Assembly (NCBI RefSeq): GCF_000314895.2
Contig: NZ_CM001773.1
Span: 3,719,372-3,783,371 of the forward strand
Reading direction: 5' to 3'
Source: Providencia sneebia DSM 19967
GTDB lineage: Bacteria > Pseudomonadota > Gammaproteobacteria > Enterobacterales > Enterobacteriaceae
Length of the DNA stretch: 64,000 nt
The translations under genes and the position numbers were made by a program. Below, piece after piece: positions 1 through 13,004 of this stretch (position 1 is the stretch's first letter; the number at the start of each line of letters is the position of its first letter). The notes under the pieces were generated by a model. The model worked only from the letters and a program-made list of their open reading frames with translations. It searched no databases and was not told where the DNA came from.

Positions 1-420
<420 letters not shown>

Positions 421-589
421 AAAGTGTTTGATGCTCAAAGAATCTTTACTGTCGCCTGATTTCCGAAGAAACCAGATTACCTATTAGTTCATATGTATAT
501 GAATTAACGTGTTAGTCACTCTTCAAGACTTTTTCAATCAAATATTTTTTGATAGTGTCTTGTGAGTGCCCACACAGATTGTCTGATAA

Positions 590-602
590 ATTGTTAAAGA
601 GC
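590..602 (-). promoter_or_regulatory. rrn leader boxA antitermination site
   Basis: The minus strand reads GCTCTTTAACAAT, the canonical boxA of enterobacterial rRNA leaders. It lies about 170 bases upstream of the mature 16S end and downstream of both promoters. Known role: NusB/NusE assemble here to protect the untranslated rRNA transcript from Rho. Confidence 0.85.
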
Positions 603-654
603 GTTGCGACTATCTTTTGGATAGTGACCAGAGGTCTTTAACGCAAGGGGGCGT

Positions 655-683
655 ATAATACGCTTACCTTTTCGAGATGTCAA
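655..683 (-). promoter_or_regulatory. rRNA operon promoter P2
   Basis: On the minus strand TTGACA (683-678) and TATTAT (660-655) are separated by 17 bases, a near-consensus sigma-70 promoter, about 235 bases upstream of the mature 16S end. It is the downstream one of the usual tandem rrn pair. Confidence 0.85.
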
Positions 684-833
684 GCTTTTTTTCGCTTTTT
701 CTTTTCAGAACATCTCGCTGCCGTTTTGGTTAGCACTTCACTTAACATTAAGTCATTTAACTTCAAGTTGTTAACTGCGGCTCCATCACTCAGCGTTGCT
801 TTGCATCGCCTTGTTCCCGGTCAGTGGATGCGC

Positions 834-861
834 ATTATAGGGAGCTGGAGAATTCTGGCAA
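834..861 (-). promoter_or_regulatory. rRNA operon promoter P1
   Basis: On the minus strand TTGCCA (861-856) and TATAAT (839-834) are 16 bases apart, the short spacer typical of rrn P1. A-rich DNA just upstream (about 866-885) could be an UP element. The promoter begins about 80 bases past the restored hemG stop codon. Confidence 0.85.
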
Positions 862-942
862 GTGTTTTTTTGATTTTTTATTTCAACCGATGAAATATTA
901 AACCAATCGTTTAAAATCACAACTTTTTGTAGAAAATACACA

Positions 943-1466
943 CTACAATTGTTGAAATTCCTCTACAAACTTATTTACTTTATCCCAATTGGTATATTCT
1001 ATTTCTGTTTGCGGGTCTGTAGGTCCATTTGTCATTTTCATAATAAGCGGATCATTGTTCTATCAAACCAGCTATACCGCGGATAGCACAAAGCACCTGC
1101 GAATACGGAAATAAGCGTTGGGCTCCATGGACTCTTTTCTAAAAACTTTCGGGTATAAGCATTTGTAGCTGGAGTATCCTTACCTTCTTTTCTTGCTGTA
1201 AGATTGACGCTAAAAAAGGCAGTTTTCATTGTATTAAGCTGATTTTGATAGGCTGTCGCAAATCGTAGAAGCCTTTTATTAAAATGCCCATAACGAATAG
1301 ACGCACCTACTAATACCTTATTATAAGCAGATAAATTAAGATTTTTTTCAGTGTTCAGATCCCGTATATCACACTGACAACCTTGTGTTCTCAATTGTTC
1401 AGCTATTGTTAAGACAATCTTTTTAGTTTGACCATCCGTACTTGAATATAAGAGTAAATAACTCAT
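943..1466 (-). CDS. hemG: menaquinone-dependent protoporphyrinogen IX dehydrogenase HemG, broken by a 1-base deletion near the 3' end
   Basis: HemG oxidises protoporphyrinogen IX to protoporphyrin IX in heme synthesis; it is a flavodoxin-like FMN enzyme at the inner membrane. The phosphate-binding loop (STDGQT, residues 9-14) and the ASIRYGH motif (55-61) are visible. The open frame stops after DRTMIRLL at 1038, giving 142 residues, whereas the family has about 175-181. Past that point another frame continues as MKMTNGPTDPQTEIEYTNWD and ends at a stop at 943-945. Adding one base between 1042 and 1049 joins the two parts into 174 residues. The gene lies 16 bases after trkH and just ahead of the rRNA operon, as in E. 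coli. An error in the data is more likely than real loss of a heme gene, but a true frameshift cannot be ruled out. Confidence 0.9.
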
Positions 1467-1482
1467 TGTTAATCCTATTCAA

Positions 1483-2934
1483 CTAATCACGCCAGAAGGT
1501 TGGCGTAAATAATACCAATAAAGTGAAAACTTCAAGACGCCCAAATAGCATAGTCACAACAAGTATCCATTTACCCACCGGATTCATTGATGTGAAATTA
1601 TCCGCAACCGATCCTAAACCGGGCCCAAGGTTATTTAATGTTGTCGCGATAGCAGAAAAAGCAGAAAACTCATCAACACCTGTTGCTATTAAGATTAATA
1701 AGCTAACAATAAAGACAAGTGCATAAGCTGAAAAGAATCCCCATACGGCTTCGATAATGCGTTCTGGTAATGCCCTTTGCCCTAGCTTAATCGTATACAC
1801 GGCGTTAGGGTGAACTAACCTCTTTAATTCTCGAGAGCCTTGAAGGAATAATAATAAAATCCGTATGACCTTTAAGCCACCACCTGTTGAACCAGCACAG
1901 CCTCCAACAAAAGCAGCACATAATAGAAGCATAGGTAAAAAGAGCGGCCAACCAGAGAAGCTATCTGTTGTAAACCCTGCGGTTGTTGCCATTGAAACGA
2001 CTTGGAAAAAGGCTTGATCTAAAGTTTGCCCAAACGAATCGTATACTGCATGGTAGAGCAGTACCAACGTACAAATAATAACGAGCACTAGCTGAAAACT
2101 AATAAAGGTTTTAAATTCAGGATCTTTCCAATATATCCCTAAACTCCGCCCTGTTAATACGGCAAAGTGTAAGCCGAAATTACACCCTGAAATAATCAAA
2201 AATACGGCAATAATGGTATTAATTGCTGGACTATTAAAATAGCCAATACTGGCATCATGGGTTGAAAAGCCACCTATCGCTATTGTTGAAAAGCTATGTG
2301 AAATAGCATCAAAGACATCCATTCCTGCAAGCCACAAAGCAATAGCACACACAATGGTAAGTAAAACATAAATAAGCCAAAGGGTTTTTGCGGTTTCTGC
2401 AATTCGTGGCCGCATTTTATTATCTTTTAATGGCCCGGGCATTTCCGCGCGATAAAGCTGCATGCCACCGACCCCTAATAAGGGAAGAATTGCCACAGCT
2501 AAGACAATGATCCCCATACCACCGAGCCACTGTAGCATCTGCCGATAAAATAAAATGGCTTTTGGTAATGTATCTAGACCAACAAGTGTTGTTGCCCCCG
2601 TTGTTGTCAGCCCTGAAAAGGATTCAAAAAAAGCATCTGTAACTGAAAGATTTGGGCGCTCTGAAAAAATGAAGGGCAAAGCCCCCACACTCCCCAGAAC
2701 TGTCCAGAATAAAACAACAATTAAAAAACCTTCTTTTGCCTTCAGCTCATGTTTGCTGTTACGCGTTGGTATCCATAACATTAAGCCAATAATTAAAGCA
2801 GCGACAAATGTTTGGCTAAAAGCTCGTCCTGCACCATCACGATAAATAAGCGCGACAATGCCGGGGACGATCATCGTAAAAGAGAAGATAATAACGAGCA
2901 GCCCGACAATACGGGTTATTGCACGAAAATGCAT
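1483..2934 (-). CDS. trkH: Trk system potassium uptake protein TrkH
   Basis: Membrane-embedded potassium channel subunit of the Trk system, working with the peripheral NAD-binding TrkA. The 483 residues equal the E. coli length. About ten hydrophobic segments are visible. Four pore-loop motifs follow in order: GLTTTGAT near residue 108, IAIGGFSTHD near 218, SGCNFGLHF near 249 and ATTAGFTTD near 317, as expected of the four-fold pseudosymmetric pore with a glycine in each filter. It starts 23 bases after yigZ and runs into hemG, so pepQ-yigZ-trkH-hemG probably form one transcript. Assignment is firm on length, motifs and order. Confidence 0.97.
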   Translation of the reverse strand: MHFRAITRIVGLLVIIFSFTMIVPGIVALIYRDGAGRAFSQTFVAALIIGLMLWIPTRNSKHELKAKEGFLIVVLFWTVLGSVGALPFIFSERPNLSVTDAFFESFSGLTTTGATTLVGLDTLPKAILFYRQMLQWLGGMGIIVLAVAILPLLGVGGMQLYRAEMPGPLKDNKMRPRIAETAKTLWLIYVLLTIVCAIALWLAGMDVFDAISHSFSTIAIGGFSTHDASIGYFNSPAINTIIAVFLIISGCNFGLHFAVLTGRSLGIYWKDPEFKTFISFQLVLVIICTLVLLYHAVYDSFGQTLDQAFFQVVSMATTAGFTTDSFSGWPLFLPMLLLCAAFVGGCAGSTGGGLKVIRILLLFLQGSRELKRLVHPNAVYTIKLGQRALPERIIEAVWGFFSAYALVFIVSLLILIATGVDEFSAFSAIATTLNNLGPGLGSVADNFTSMNPVGKWILVVTMLFGRLEVFTLLVLFTPTFWRD

Positions 2935-2957
2935 TCGGCAGATTCCTTGCTAACCAA

Positions 2958-3578
2958 TTAACTATTTATAGATTCAGGTATGAGTTCTAAAGCACCGCGG
3001 CTTATATCACGTAATTTATCATTAACATCTTGTTCTAAGGTCGTTGGAATGGAAATACGCAAACGTACAACTTCATTGTAGTCACTATGTACTATCATGC
3101 CATTGACCTGAGTAATAAGTTGTTCAACATTATTAATCAATGAGTAATCACATACCAAATGGAAAATTTTTTGCGGTACTTTTATTTCCGTTGGCAACAA
3201 CTTAAGTGCTTGCTGGGCACCATTTCCATACGCTTTAACTAAACCGCCTGTGCCAAGTTTTATACCACCAAAATAGCGCACAACAACACAGGTAATTTCA
3301 CCGATCTGGCTGCCAAGCAATTGAGCCATAATAGGTTTACCTGCCGTACCCGTAGGTTCACCATCATCAGAAAAGCCCAATTGTTGGGAATCATCTGGCC
3401 GTCCAGCAACGAATGCCCAGCAATGGTGCCGGGCATCAGGATACTGTGCTTTGATGGATTGAATATACTCCTTCGCAGCATCAATACCCTCAGTGTGTGC
3501 TAAATAGGTAATAAAACGGCTTTTTTTAATTTCTTCTACAAAAGAAATGGATTCTGCCGGAATTAAATAAGATTTCAT
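2958..3578 (-). CDS. yigZ: YigZ, IMPACT family protein
   Basis: 206 residues, matching E. coli YigZ (about 204) from end to end. The N-terminal UPF0029/IMPACT domain shows the family motifs KSRFITYLAHT (residues 19-29), DARHHCWAF, GFSDDGEPTGTAGKP and VVRYFGGIKLGTGGLVKAYG; a smaller C-terminal domain with an EF-G-like fold is expected from the family. Eukaryotic IMPACT proteins modulate GCN2 signalling; the bacterial role is not settled. Its ATG at 3578 shares one base with the pepQ stop codon (TAATG), showing translational coupling. Confidence 0.95.
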   Translation of the reverse strand: MKSYLIPAESISFVEEIKKSRFITYLAHTEGIDAAKEYIQSIKAQYPDARHHCWAFVAGRPDDSQQLGFSDDGEPTGTAGKPIMAQLLGSQIGEITCVVVRYFGGIKLGTGGLVKAYGNGAQQALKLLPTEIKVPQKIFHLVCDYSLINNVEQLITQVNGMIVHSDYNEVVRLRISIPTTLEQDVNDKLRDISRGALELIPESINS

Positions 3579-4912
3579 TAAGGTAAATGCAGGTCTCGAG
3601 TCATATTTTCAACCCGATTATGGTGAATGATGATGTTATCTTCAATACGAATTCCCCCATAAGGTTTGAATTGTTCAATTTTATCCCAATTAAAATATCG
3701 GGTGAACTCACCTGCACGCCAAGGGGAAAGTAAAGATTCAATAAAATAGAGGCCCGGTTCAATAGTGACAACCATTCTTGGTTCTATCACTCGAGTACAA
3801 CGAAGAAATGGATACATTTTAGGCGCAGCAAGTAATGTTCCGTCTTCATCTTGCATAAATCCACCAGCATCATGAACCTGTAAGCCTAATAGATGTCCTA
3901 ACCCATGAGGTAAGAAAGGTGTTGTAATACCTTGCTCTACCATTGCTTCTTCACTGATATCCTTAATTATTGAATGTTTTTTCAATAATTTTGCGATCCG
4001 ATAATGCATATCGACATGGTAATCTGTGTAGCGAACACCCGCTTTAATTGAATCAATTAACGAGAGCTGTTGCTTGTTTAAGTCTGCAACTAACGCGGCA
4101 AAATCGTTTTTATTTTTCGCAGCATAGGTTCTCGTAATATCAGCAGCATAACCATTATATTCTGCACCTGCATCAATTAAAAAGCTGCGAGATTCACTCG
4201 GTGCCTTTTGCTGTAATTTTGTATAGTGCAAAACGGCTGCATTTTCATTTATCGCGATGATATTGTCATAAGGCACATCTGTATCACGATGACCAGTCGC
4301 TTCCAAGTAACTAATATTGATATCAAATTCACTCATGCCTGCTTGGAAGCCTTCAAACGCAGATAAATGACCATTTACCGCCATTTTCTGTGCTTCTCGC
4401 ATACAGTACATTTCATAATCAGTTTTATATGAACGGTGGTAATGATAAAAATCAATGACAGGTTTAGGATTAATATTATGCAGGCGAATACCTAAAGATT
4501 CTGCTTTTGCTTTATTAGGGCCGATATAAGCAACATGCTCTTTAGAAAGATTCGCTAAAAATTCATTAATATCATCAGCGTTTTTTAGATGAATCAGTTC
4601 GACTTCTTTTGTCCAAAAACCATTTGGTAGCGGCTCAACACTATGCCAATAGTCTACTGGTGAATAAAACCATAACTTAGGTTTATTAATACCATCAACT
4701 AATAGCCATGAATGTGGAACATCAGTGACTGGAACCCATGCTTTGAAATGTGCGTTGACTTTAAACGGATAATCTCTGTCATCCAAAAAAATACGTTGTG
4801 GGTCACCGGAGTGAATGAGTACGGCATCTAATTTACTGCGTTGTAAGACTTGCTGAGTTCGTTCTTGCAAAGTTTTAATATGTTCAGCGTAGAGTTCAGT
4901 CAGTTTTTCCAT
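3578..4912 (-). CDS. pepQ: Xaa-Pro dipeptidase PepQ
   Basis: Cytosolic metallopeptidase that splits dipeptides with C-terminal proline. It has the pita-bread creatinase/aminopeptidase P fold with a two-metal centre; the metal-binding motifs are visible in order: [16 protein letters not shown] (two aspartates), [14 protein letters not shown] (histidine), TIEPGLYF (glutamate) and GGIRIEDN (glutamate). I start at the ATG at 4912 (MEKLTELY), which matches the E. coli N-terminus; an in-frame TTG at 4921 is a weaker option. That gives 444 residues, the family length. It diverges from fadB across about 255 bases and leads the yigZ-trkH-hemG series. Confidence 0.96.
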   Translation of the reverse strand: MEKLTELYAEHIKTLQERTQQVLQRSKLDAVLIHSGDPQRIFLDDRDYPFKVNAHFKAWVPVTDVPHSWLLVDGINKPKLWFYSPVDYWHSVEPLPNGFWTKEVELIHLKNADDINEFLANLSKEHVAYIGPNKAKAESLGIRLHNINPKPVIDFYHYHRSYKTDYEMYCMREAQKMAVNGHLSAFEGFQAGMSEFDINISYLEATGHRDTDVPYDNIIAINENAAVLHYTKLQQKAPSESRSFLIDAGAEYNGYAADITRTYAAKNKNDFAALVADLNKQQLSLIDSIKAGVRYTDYHVDMHYRIAKLLKKHSIIKDISEEAMVEQGITTPFLPHGLGHLLGLQVHDAGGFMQDEDGTLLAAPKMYPFLRCTRVIEPRMVVTIEPGLYFIESLLSPWRAGEFTRYFNWDKIEQFKPYGGIRIEDNIIIHHNRVENMTRDLHLP

Positions 4913-5125
4913 TTCCTTCAACCTTTGAGCTTGATTAGAAAATCCAAGCTTAACACGTTCTTTAATATGCGGGTATGAGCTGTCGTAAATATCAATTTAA
5001 TTGATTGATTATTAATTAAAATATCATTTTTATTTAAATACATTCTACTTAATAGCTGTGATCTACCTTCCAATTCATTAATCAAATATTTGCATTTAAT
5101 TAACATTCTGGTCACACTCAAAACA

Positions 5126-5142
5126 ATCTGGTCATACCAGAT
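5126..5142. promoter_or_regulatory. FadR operator of fadBA
   Basis: ATCTGGTCATACCAGAT is a perfect inverted repeat with 7-base arms (ATCTGGT and ACCAGAT), carrying the TGGT...ACCA core of FadR operators. It lies 26 bases before the fadB start, where repression would act. A second half-site-like TCTGGTCACAC is at 5107-5117. FadR releases the DNA when it binds long-chain acyl-CoA. Confidence 0.75.
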
Positions 5143-5167
5143 GATTAAATCATCAGAGGAGAACAGC

Positions 5168-8531
<3,364 letters not shown>

Positions 8532-8583
8532 ATCATATAAAGATAATAGGTTTGCCGTAGTTCTGTTGTATCTTGTAGATATT

Positions 8584-8610
8584 CCCGCCTAGTCAGGGGC
8601 GGGCTTTTTA
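8584..8610 (+). terminator. Rho-independent terminator of fadBA
   Basis: CCCGCC (8584-8589) pairs with GGCGGG (8598-8603) and is followed by CTTTTTATTC, about 50 bases after the fadA stop. Confidence 0.85.
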
Positions 8611-8660
8611 TTCTTAATGATTATGAATAACTAGATAATTTTTTTAACTTTTTGATTTAA

Positions 8661-10295
8661 TTATACTGATTCTCTCAATGTAGATTTATCTTGTTTTATC
8701 CATTGTCCTTTATCAATTCCTGCGGCAAATTCAATAGAATCTCCATCCATAAAAATGCGTGTAATACCATCGGTATCATTTTTATATTTTCTAAGCATAT
8801 GCCTAATTTCAGAAAAAGTGATAGGTTCACGAATTTCTTGATTACCGACTACCCTTCTCTCATTATTATTATAATGTTTGTTTTCTATCTCCATTTTTGT
8901 AATTTTTTCAGCTCTTATTTTAGAGGGTTTATTCCAAGAACTTAATATAGTTATATTATTTTTATTAAAAAAATCCACACCTAATTTACTGGAGTTTCTA
9001 AAAAAATGCGTTTGAATTAATTCATGAATTCCGTACATTATTTCAAGAGATAGACAATCATCATTATACATTGTTCTGAGTTGACGCTCAGCCTGATGAA
9101 TATTTTTATTATCAAATAGATTATTCCCCTTTATAAAACAATCTAGATTTTTGATATCAACTGCACCAGAACTATTTTTTAATAATAGATTTTTTATTAA
9201 CTTATTTTTTTCATCTGTCGATAGATTTTTAGCATTAACATAATGAAAAACATCTAGCTTTGTTTGATTTACTTTCAAATAGTCATGCCATTTATAAAGT
9301 AAATCATCTGTGTAATTATATGTATCATTTAAATATTCGCTAGGAATTATAACTCTTGTTGCAATATCCTTTGATAAATTTTGTATATTGTATAATAATC
9401 CTTCTTTACTTACATTATCAATATCATCATAATATGCTATAATATCTAATCTATGATTAAGTGCTGCAATCGTTACAACATCATAAATTTTATCACAAAC
9501 TTCTTGATTATTTTGTATATACTCATCAACCAAATAGCGAAGCTTTTTTAAGAAACAATTGTGTATTAACACAGACATCCCGTGTAGATCATCACGTGAT
9601 AATTTACCGCGGGCATGCATACTTCTAAGTTGAGCTTCCACCTCATGAATATTTTTATTATCCAGAATATTATTATTATTTATGAAGTCACGTAACTTCT
9701 TATAATCTACATTATCAGATACCAAAGATGTAGCCTCATACGTTAGCAATCGACGTTTTTTATCTCCGAATGAAGCAAAAAAATCCATTTTAGATTTATT
9801 ACTTTCTACATAATCGACCATTTTACAGAGCGAACCATCCACATAACCTAAAGAATCACCAATTTGTTTAAAGTTATATATTCCTTTAGAAATAATGGAA
9901 ATATTTTTTAATAAGGTATTAGTCGTTGTTTTTTTAAGATCACAATTATTAACTGAGATTCCCATTCCATTCTGAAAGATATCAATTAGTTTAGTTATAT
10001 AATGATGATTTAACGTCCTTATATAATCAGATGCATCTCTTTGATGTGATGTAAAACCATAAACAGCCACCATTTTTGATTTGGTATAAGGAATATTTTT
10101 CTTAATATAACTTGGTGATATAAGCATATCCAAAAAATGTATTGTATCTTTATCATCGTATAAACGAGCACTACGATTAATATTAGATATACTTTTTATG
10201 TTTCTCCCTAATGATTTATTATTCGATACTTTAATTGATTTTGGTGTTTTAAAATTTATCCTACCTAAATTAATACTTTGATTTGTTTTATTCAA
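8661..10295 (-). CDS. AT-rich orphan gene of unknown function with an internal duplication
   Basis: I do not recognise this 544-residue protein. The start is a TTG at 10295, chosen because AAAGGAG (10308-10302) sits 6 bases before it and because the frame further upstream only runs through a low-complexity repeat that would encode YIL over and over. There is no signal peptide or membrane segment. The first 45 residues are polar (rich in Asn, Ser, Lys, Ile). Two diverged repeat units are visible: DNKNIHEVEAQLRSM at 212-226 and DNKNIHQAERQLRTM at 395-409, each preceded by a KMDFF/KLDVF-type segment, so the repeat period is about 183 residues. The end is charged (MLRKYKN, MDGDSIEFAAGIDKGQW). The gene is far richer in A+T than its neighbours and interrupts the conserved fadA-fre order, which suggests horizontal acquisition. 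A secreted effector is one possibility but nothing proves it. Confidence 0.75.
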   Translation of the reverse strand: MNKTNQSINLGRINFKTPKSIKVSNNKSLGRNIKSISNINRSARLYDDKDTIHFLDMLISPSYIKKNIPYTKSKMVAVYGFTSHQRDASDYIRTLNHHYITKLIDIFQNGMGISVNNCDLKKTTTNTLLKNISIISKGIYNFKQIGDSLGYVDGSLCKMVDYVESNKSKMDFFASFGDKKRRLLTYEATSLVSDNVDYKKLRDFINNNNILDNKNIHEVEAQLRSMHARGKLSRDDLHGMSVLIHNCFLKKLRYLVDEYIQNNQEVCDKIYDVVTIAALNHRLDIIAYYDDIDNVSKEGLLYNIQNLSKDIATRVIIPSEYLNDTYNYTDDLLYKWHDYLKVNQTKLDVFHYVNAKNLSTDEKNKLIKNLLLKNSSGAVDIKNLDCFIKGNNLFDNKNIHQAERQLRTMYNDDCLSLEIMYGIHELIQTHFFRNSSKLGVDFFNKNNITILSSWNKPSKIRAEKITKMEIENKHYNNNERRVVGNQEIREPITFSEIRHMLRKYKNDTDGITRIFMDGDSIEFAAGIDKGQWIKQDKSTLRESV

Positions 10296-10365
10296 GCCTG
10301 ACTCCTTTATCTTGATAAAATTATTATACTGTGTGGTTATATATGTTAATAACAAATAATTATTT

Positions 10366-10419
10366 AAAATATATAAAATATATAAAATATATAAAATATA
10401 TAAAATATATAAAATATAT
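10366..10419. repeat. 9-bp tandem repeat, six copies of AAAATATAT
   Basis: Six perfect head-to-tail copies of AAAATATAT fill 54 bases, starting 71 bases upstream of the TTG start of the orphan gene. Read on the minus strand each unit contains TATATTTT, so the array could supply or space a promoter. Perfect short arrays like this can change copy number by slippage. Confidence 0.9.
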
Positions 10420-10576
10420 ACAAAAAATATCATTATTAGTCTCATATTTAATATCAATATTTGAATATTAATGAATATAAGAAGGTATGCAAGAATCAAA
10501 AAAATGATAACTAATTGAATATAAAGACCATTGCATTTAAAACTGATTTATAACATTATCAGTATAAATAAAAAAT

Positions 10577-10620
10577 CCCTATAAAAAAGAGCTGTAGTCA
10601 GACAGCTCAATTTTATAGGG
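10577..10620 (-). terminator. terminator of ubiD-fre
   Basis: A long hairpin 34 bases past the fre stop: CCCTATAAAA and GAGCTGT on one arm pair with ACAGCTC and TTTTATAGGG on the other, with a small mismatch. On the minus strand it is followed by ATTTTTTATT. The symmetric sequence may also stop transcription from the other side. Confidence 0.8.
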
Positions 10621-10654
10621 TTCTTTCTTAAAATTGATAGTTTATTTATATAAA

Positions 10655-11356
10655 TTAAATAAACTCGTATGCATCACCAAATAATTGCTCAGCCTTAGCA
10701 TTACGTTCAGAACAAAAACGCTCTCTTGCAATTTTTGCCATTTCAAAACGGCCTGCAATATAAATATCATGGGAAGAGAGATCACCAAAATCCTCTAACA
10801 CTGCGCTCAAAACAGTTCCTGTTCTACCACGCCATAATTCATCGGGCTGCTCTACAATAGGAACAATTTTAAGATTTGGATAACGCTCACTTAATTCTTG
10901 AAGCTCACCAAGATCATAAAGATGCTCTAACTGGCGCCCGCCCCAATAAAATGTAATATCTCTCTCAGGATTTTCCATTAAAGCAGCAAGTAATACGGAG
11001 TGCGTATAAGAAAACCCAGTGCCACCTGCAACTAAAATCATTGGGTTTTGGCTATGTTCTCTGAACCAAGCTTTACCATGAGGAATATCAATATCAATTC
11101 GATGCTGTTCTAAAATCCTATCCATAACAGCCATCGCATAAAGATTGATTTCAGAAGCGCCAATATGAAGTTCAATCGTTTCTTTATTTGCAGGTGTTGA
11201 AGCCATCGAGAATGGTCGCTTATCACGCTCATCCATCACAACCATTAAATACTGACCTGCTTTAAAATGAAAAGGGCCATCCGGCAACAAAATAACCCGA
11301 TAAACTGTATCCGTTATAGACTCGACAGATGTGACTTTGCAGCTCAAAGTTGCCAT
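10655..11356 (-). CDS. fre: NAD(P)H-flavin reductase Fre
   Basis: Soluble reductase that passes electrons from NAD(P)H to free flavins; the reduced flavins serve iron release and other acceptors. It has the ferredoxin-NADP reductase fold. RPFSMAS (flavin site) and GGTGFSY (nicotinamide nucleotide site) are present, and the C-terminus GDAYEFI matches the E. coli ending. The ATG at 11356 (MATLSCKV) has a GAGGG ribosome site and gives 233 residues, exactly the E. coli length; the frame is open 7 codons further. It lies 10 bases after ubiD. Confidence 0.96.
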   Translation of the reverse strand: MATLSCKVTSVESITDTVYRVILLPDGPFHFKAGQYLMVVMDERDKRPFSMASTPANKETIELHIGASEINLYAMAVMDRILEQHRIDIDIPHGKAWFREHSQNPMILVAGGTGFSYTHSVLLAALMENPERDITFYWGGRQLEHLYDLGELQELSERYPNLKIVPIVEQPDELWRGRTGTVLSAVLEDFGDLSSHDIYIAGRFEMAKIARERFCSERNAKAEQLFGDAYEFI

Positions 11357-11366
11357 GGCTTCCCTC

Positions 11367-12839
11367 TTATTTATCAAAAATATTTAATTGATCCCAGATA
11401 TCATCAACTCGTGACTTCACTTTTTCATCCATAACAATAGGTCGTCCCCACTCCCTATCAGTTTCGCCCGGCCATTTATTCGTTGCATCAAGTCCCATTT
11501 TTGATCCCAAACCAGAGACCGGAGATGCAAAATCCAGATAATCAATTGGCGTATTTTCCATCATAACGGTGTCGCGAGCTGGGTCCATACGCGTCGTAAT
11601 CGCCCAAATCACATCTTTCCAATCTCGCGCATTGATATCATCATCACAAACAATAACAAACTTAGTATACATAAACTGTCTAAGATAAGACCAAACGCCC
11701 ATCATCACACGCTTTGCATGACCCGCATATTGCTTTTTCATCGTGACAATCGCAAGGCGATACGAACAACCTTCTGGCGGGAGATAAAAATCAATAATTT
11801 CTGGGAATTGCTTACGCAAAATAGGCACTAAGACTTCATTTAAAGCCTCACCCAATACCGCAGGCTCATCGGGCGGGCGACCAGTATAAGTGGAATGATA
11901 AATCGCATCACTGCGCTGCGTGACATGAGTGACAGTAAAAACAGGGAAAGTGTCTATTTCATTATAATAGCCAGTGTGATCGCCATATGGCCCTTCAGGA
12001 GCAACTTCACCCGGTTCAATATACCCTTCAAGGATAATTTCAGCGCCGGCAGGTACTTCAAGGTCATTTGAAATACACTTGACGACTTCCGTCTTATTAC
12101 CACGCAATAAACCAGCAAAAGCATATTCAGACAAAGTATCAGGAACAGGCGTTACGGCACCAAGGATGGTTGCAGGATCTGCACCGAGAGCTACTGCTAC
12201 TGGGAATTTTTCACCGGGATGCTGTTCGCACCACTCCTGAAAATCAAGTGCACCACCTCGATGAGATAGCCAACGCATAATGAGCTTATTTTTGCCAAGA
12301 ACCTGCTGACGATAAATACCTAGATTTTGCCGCTCTTTATTCGGACCTTTCGTGACTGTTAAGCCCCAAGTAATTAAAGGTGCTGCATCTTCAGGCCAAC
12401 AATGCATGACTGGAATTTTTGTTAAATCCACATCTTCACCAGCCCAAATGTGTTCTTGGCAAGGCGCTGAACTTAACCTTTTAGCTGGCATATTAAGAAC
12501 TTGCTTGAATTTTGGTAGTTTATCAAATAAGTCACGAAAGCCTTTCGGTGGATCTGGCTCTTTTAAAAAAGCAAGCAACTGACCAACTTCATGTAACGCT
12601 TTAATATCTTCTTGCCCCATCCCCATTGCAACGCGTTTGGTTGTACCAAACAAATTACAAAGAACAGGCATGTTGTAACCTTTTGGGTTTTCAAATAATA
12701 AAGCGGGTCCCCCTGCTCTTAGCGTACGGTCAGCTATTTCCGTCATTTCCAGATAAGGATCGACTTCCATCGTAATACGCTTTAGTTCGCCTTGCTTTTC
12801 AAGCTGCGCGACAAAATCTCTTAGATCACGGTATTTCAT
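11367..12839 (-). CDS. ubiD: 3-octaprenyl-4-hydroxybenzoate decarboxylase UbiD
   Basis: Decarboxylase of ubiquinone synthesis that needs the prenylated FMN made by UbiX. 490 residues (E. coli about 497). Family features seen include [50 protein letters not shown] and [20 protein letters not shown], covering the prFMN-binding and active-site regions with the conserved arginines and glutamates. It leads the two-gene unit ubiD-fre, which has the terminator at 10577-10620. Confidence 0.97.
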   Translation of the reverse strand: MKYRDLRDFVAQLEKQGELKRITMEVDPYLEMTEIADRTLRAGGPALLFENPKGYNMPVLCNLFGTTKRVAMGMGQEDIKALHEVGQLLAFLKEPDPPKGFRDLFDKLPKFKQVLNMPAKRLSSAPCQEHIWAGEDVDLTKIPVMHCWPEDAAPLITWGLTVTKGPNKERQNLGIYRQQVLGKNKLIMRWLSHRGGALDFQEWCEQHPGEKFPVAVALGADPATILGAVTPVPDTLSEYAFAGLLRGNKTEVVKCISNDLEVPAGAEIILEGYIEPGEVAPEGPYGDHTGYYNEIDTFPVFTVTHVTQRSDAIYHSTYTGRPPDEPAVLGEALNEVLVPILRKQFPEIIDFYLPPEGCSYRLAIVTMKKQYAGHAKRVMMGVWSYLRQFMYTKFVIVCDDDINARDWKDVIWAITTRMDPARDTVMMENTPIDYLDFASPVSGLGSKMGLDATNKWPGETDREWGRPIVMDEKVKSRVDDIWDQLNIFDK

Positions 12840-13004
12840 TATCTTCTTTTACTATTGCAGAGGGAGCCTCATTATAAGACGTCCGGCTAAGGTTACAAGT
12901 TACCCATAAAAACAATTAAAAATCAATTTAGTTATCCTAATAATCCGCCAATGTACTCAGTTATAACCAGCGAAATAAAACAAAACCTGCTGGAATATCT
13001 CAAT

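Noticed and set aside
10296..10499. N-terminal extension of the orphan gene with a hydrophobic YIL repeat
   Set aside because: The repeat arises from translating AAAATATAT units; a TTG with a strong ribosome site lies downstream of it.
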